NCBI GenBank assembly: GCA_036834985.1
Contig: DAITMV010000177.1
Coordinates: 1-6,230 of the forward strand
Length of the DNA: 6,230 nt
Direction: 5' to 3'
Source of the DNA: DAITMV01 sp036834985
Lineage (GTDB): Bacteria; Pseudomonadota; Gammaproteobacteria; Burkholderiales; Burkholderiaceae_B
Shown: positions 5,827-6,230 of the stretch, piece by piece
Position numbering within the stretch: position 1 is the first letter of the stretch
Layout: each line of letters begins with the position of its first letter
Notes under the pieces: generated by a model
Seen by the model: only the letters and a program-made list of their open reading frames with translations
The model's database searches: none
What the model was told of the DNA's origin: nothing
Made by a program: the position numbers and the translations under genes

Positions 5827-5907
5827 TGACAGCACAATCAGGCCGAGGTCCCGGATGAACCCGCCTGACGTTGGCAGGCACATCTATCACCGCGTTCTTA
5901 GCGTTGC

Positions 5908-5935
5908 GCTGTGCAGTGGGGCCTAGATTCGAGAC
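5908..5935 (+). repeat. 28-bp unit, copy 3, leading into the second 269-bp copy
   Basis: The unit matches 5569-5596 at 22 of 28 positions. Six differences fall in the middle while both ends (GCTGTGC, TTCGAGAC) are kept. The 7-bp pairing GCGCTGT (5906-5912) with ACAGCGC (5934-5940) is retained although the loop between has diverged, unlike the almost unchanged core beside it. Confidence 0.7.
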
Positions 5936-5982
5936 AGCGCTCGCCCCTCTAAAGATTGCTACGTTGTCGCTTCTTCGCCCTG

Positions 5983-6048
5983 CAGGATAGGGCGTTCGCT
6001 CAAGCTTCGCCGCTCACTGGGCCATCCTTTGGATGGCTGCCTATCCTG
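5983..6048 (+). repeat. Nested inverted repeat (long hairpin) in copy B
   Basis: The fold is the same as at 5644-5709 with every stem base kept. The outer 9-bp stem is 5983-5991 with 6040-6048, and the inner 7-bp stem is 6021-6027 with 6031-6037. Confidence 0.8.
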
Positions 6049-6153
6049 TGCGGGGTCGTCGCGGGGCTCGGCTTAATCGTCTCTCACCCGCGCCCCACCG
6101 CGCCGCGCGCAACTCTCTGACATGCGCATCACGATCGCTCCCTATACATCCCC

Positions 6154-6165
6154 GCCCGTACGGGC
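6154..6165. repeat. 12-bp perfect palindrome GCCCGTACGGGC, copy B
   Basis: Same palindrome as at 5815-5826. It lies between the two substitutions that distinguish the copies (6147 and 6175) and is itself unchanged. Confidence 0.8.
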
Positions 6166-6214
6166 TGACAGCACGATCAGGCCGAGGTCCCGGATGGGGG
6201 CGCACCGGTTGATT

Positions 6215-6229
6215 GGTCGCACAGCGACC
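6215..6229. repeat. Edge hairpin containing an inverted GCTGTGCGA
   Basis: GGTCG (6215-6219) and CGACC (6225-6229) form a perfect 5-bp stem around CACAG. The stretch TCGCACAGC (6217-6225) is the reverse complement of GCTGTGCGA, the start of the 28-bp units at 5521 and 5569. It could be the right terminal inverted repeat of an element whose left end is at 5521 or 5569. Nine bases is short, and the window ends one base later. Confidence 0.4.
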
Positions 6230-6230
6230 C

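Larger units (their letters stand above)
5589..5857 (+). repeat. 269-bp direct repeat, copy A
   Basis: This copy is identical to 5928-6196 except at two positions: T5808 against C6147, and A5836 against G6175. Inside are a 66-base nested hairpin (5644-5709), a G-rich then C-rich stretch in which GGGGC (5724-5728) can pair with GCCCC (5753-5757), and the palindrome at 5815-5826. Sequence after GGATG (5853-5857) differs completely between the copies, which fixes the right boundary. Confidence 0.97.
5928..6196 (+). repeat. 269-bp direct repeat, copy B
   Basis: This is the second copy, 339 bases after copy A, with two substitutions in 269 bases and no indels. Sequence to its right (6197-6230) is unrelated to the sequence right of copy A, so the pair is not a simple tandem array continuing in phase. 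Confidence 0.97.
5512..6230. other. Non-coding region composed of structured repeats
   Basis: No convincing gene is seen in these 719 bases on either strand. Short open frames exist but lack ribosome binding sites and family resemblance. The region contains three degenerate 28-bp units, two near-identical 269-bp copies, a 70-base spacer between them, and a hairpin at the right edge. The spacer (5858-5927) holds a small hairpin, GCCTG (5863-5867) with CAGGC (5875-5879), and the third 28-bp unit. Local GC content and simple runs such as CGCGCCGCGCGC differ from the neighbouring genes. Confidence 0.75.

Noticed and set aside
5702..5890. Minus-strand 62-codon frame through repeat copy A
   Set aside because: It is Arg/Pro-rich, shares no family motif, and its start lies in the unique spacer. 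Both substitutions in copy B change the amino acid in this frame, which does not suggest protein selection.
5521..5935. Repeated 28-bp units as a CRISPR array
   Set aside because: Only three units, spacings of 48 and 339 bases, internal divergence and no cas genes. The large spacing contains another repeat rather than spacers.

Overview
The window looks like a piece of a Burkholderiales (betaproteobacterial) chromosome, most likely Alcaligenaceae/Bordetella-like. This rests on recalled similarity of the Dxs and IspA proteins, on the gene order xseB-ispA-dxs-folE2, and on a DUF3579 protein, a family I know mainly from Betaproteobacteria. No database search was possible. All intact genes read left to right.

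Positions 1-190 are an intergenic control region. It carries a plausible leftward promoter and ribosome binding site for a gene that begins just outside the left edge, and a weak rightward -10 for the operon. Positions 191-4190 form a tight operon: xseB (exonuclease VII small subunit), ispA (farnesyl diphosphate synthase), dxs (DXP synthase) and folE2 (type IB GTP cyclohydrolase). The first three genes are joined by ATGA stop/start overlaps, and folE2 follows dxs by 9 bases. Dxs makes the first committed intermediate of the MEP isoprenoid pathway. IspA condenses the resulting C5 units to FPP, the precursor of undecaprenyl carriers, quinone side chains and hopanoids. FolE2 opens folate synthesis from GTP. 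The operon ends at a clear intrinsic terminator (4235-4259).

Positions 4285-5052 encode a stand-alone class I glutamine amidotransferase with a complete Cys-His-Glu triad but unknown acceptor. A leader of about 140 bases follows, with a consensus TATAAT, a 12-bp perfect palindrome and a hairpin over the Shine-Dalgarno. It precedes a small DUF3579 protein (5194-5511).

Positions 5512-6230 (about 720 bases) hold no convincing gene. They are built from repeats: two 269-bp copies differing at only two positions, spaced 339 bases apart. Each copy contains a long nested hairpin and a 12-bp perfect palindrome. Shorter degenerate 28-bp units (GCTGTGC...TTCGAGA) occur three times, and an inverted GCTGTGCGA lies at the right edge. 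This array is the least explained part of the window. It looks like a dispersed, structured, non-coding repeat family, possibly a small non-autonomous element.
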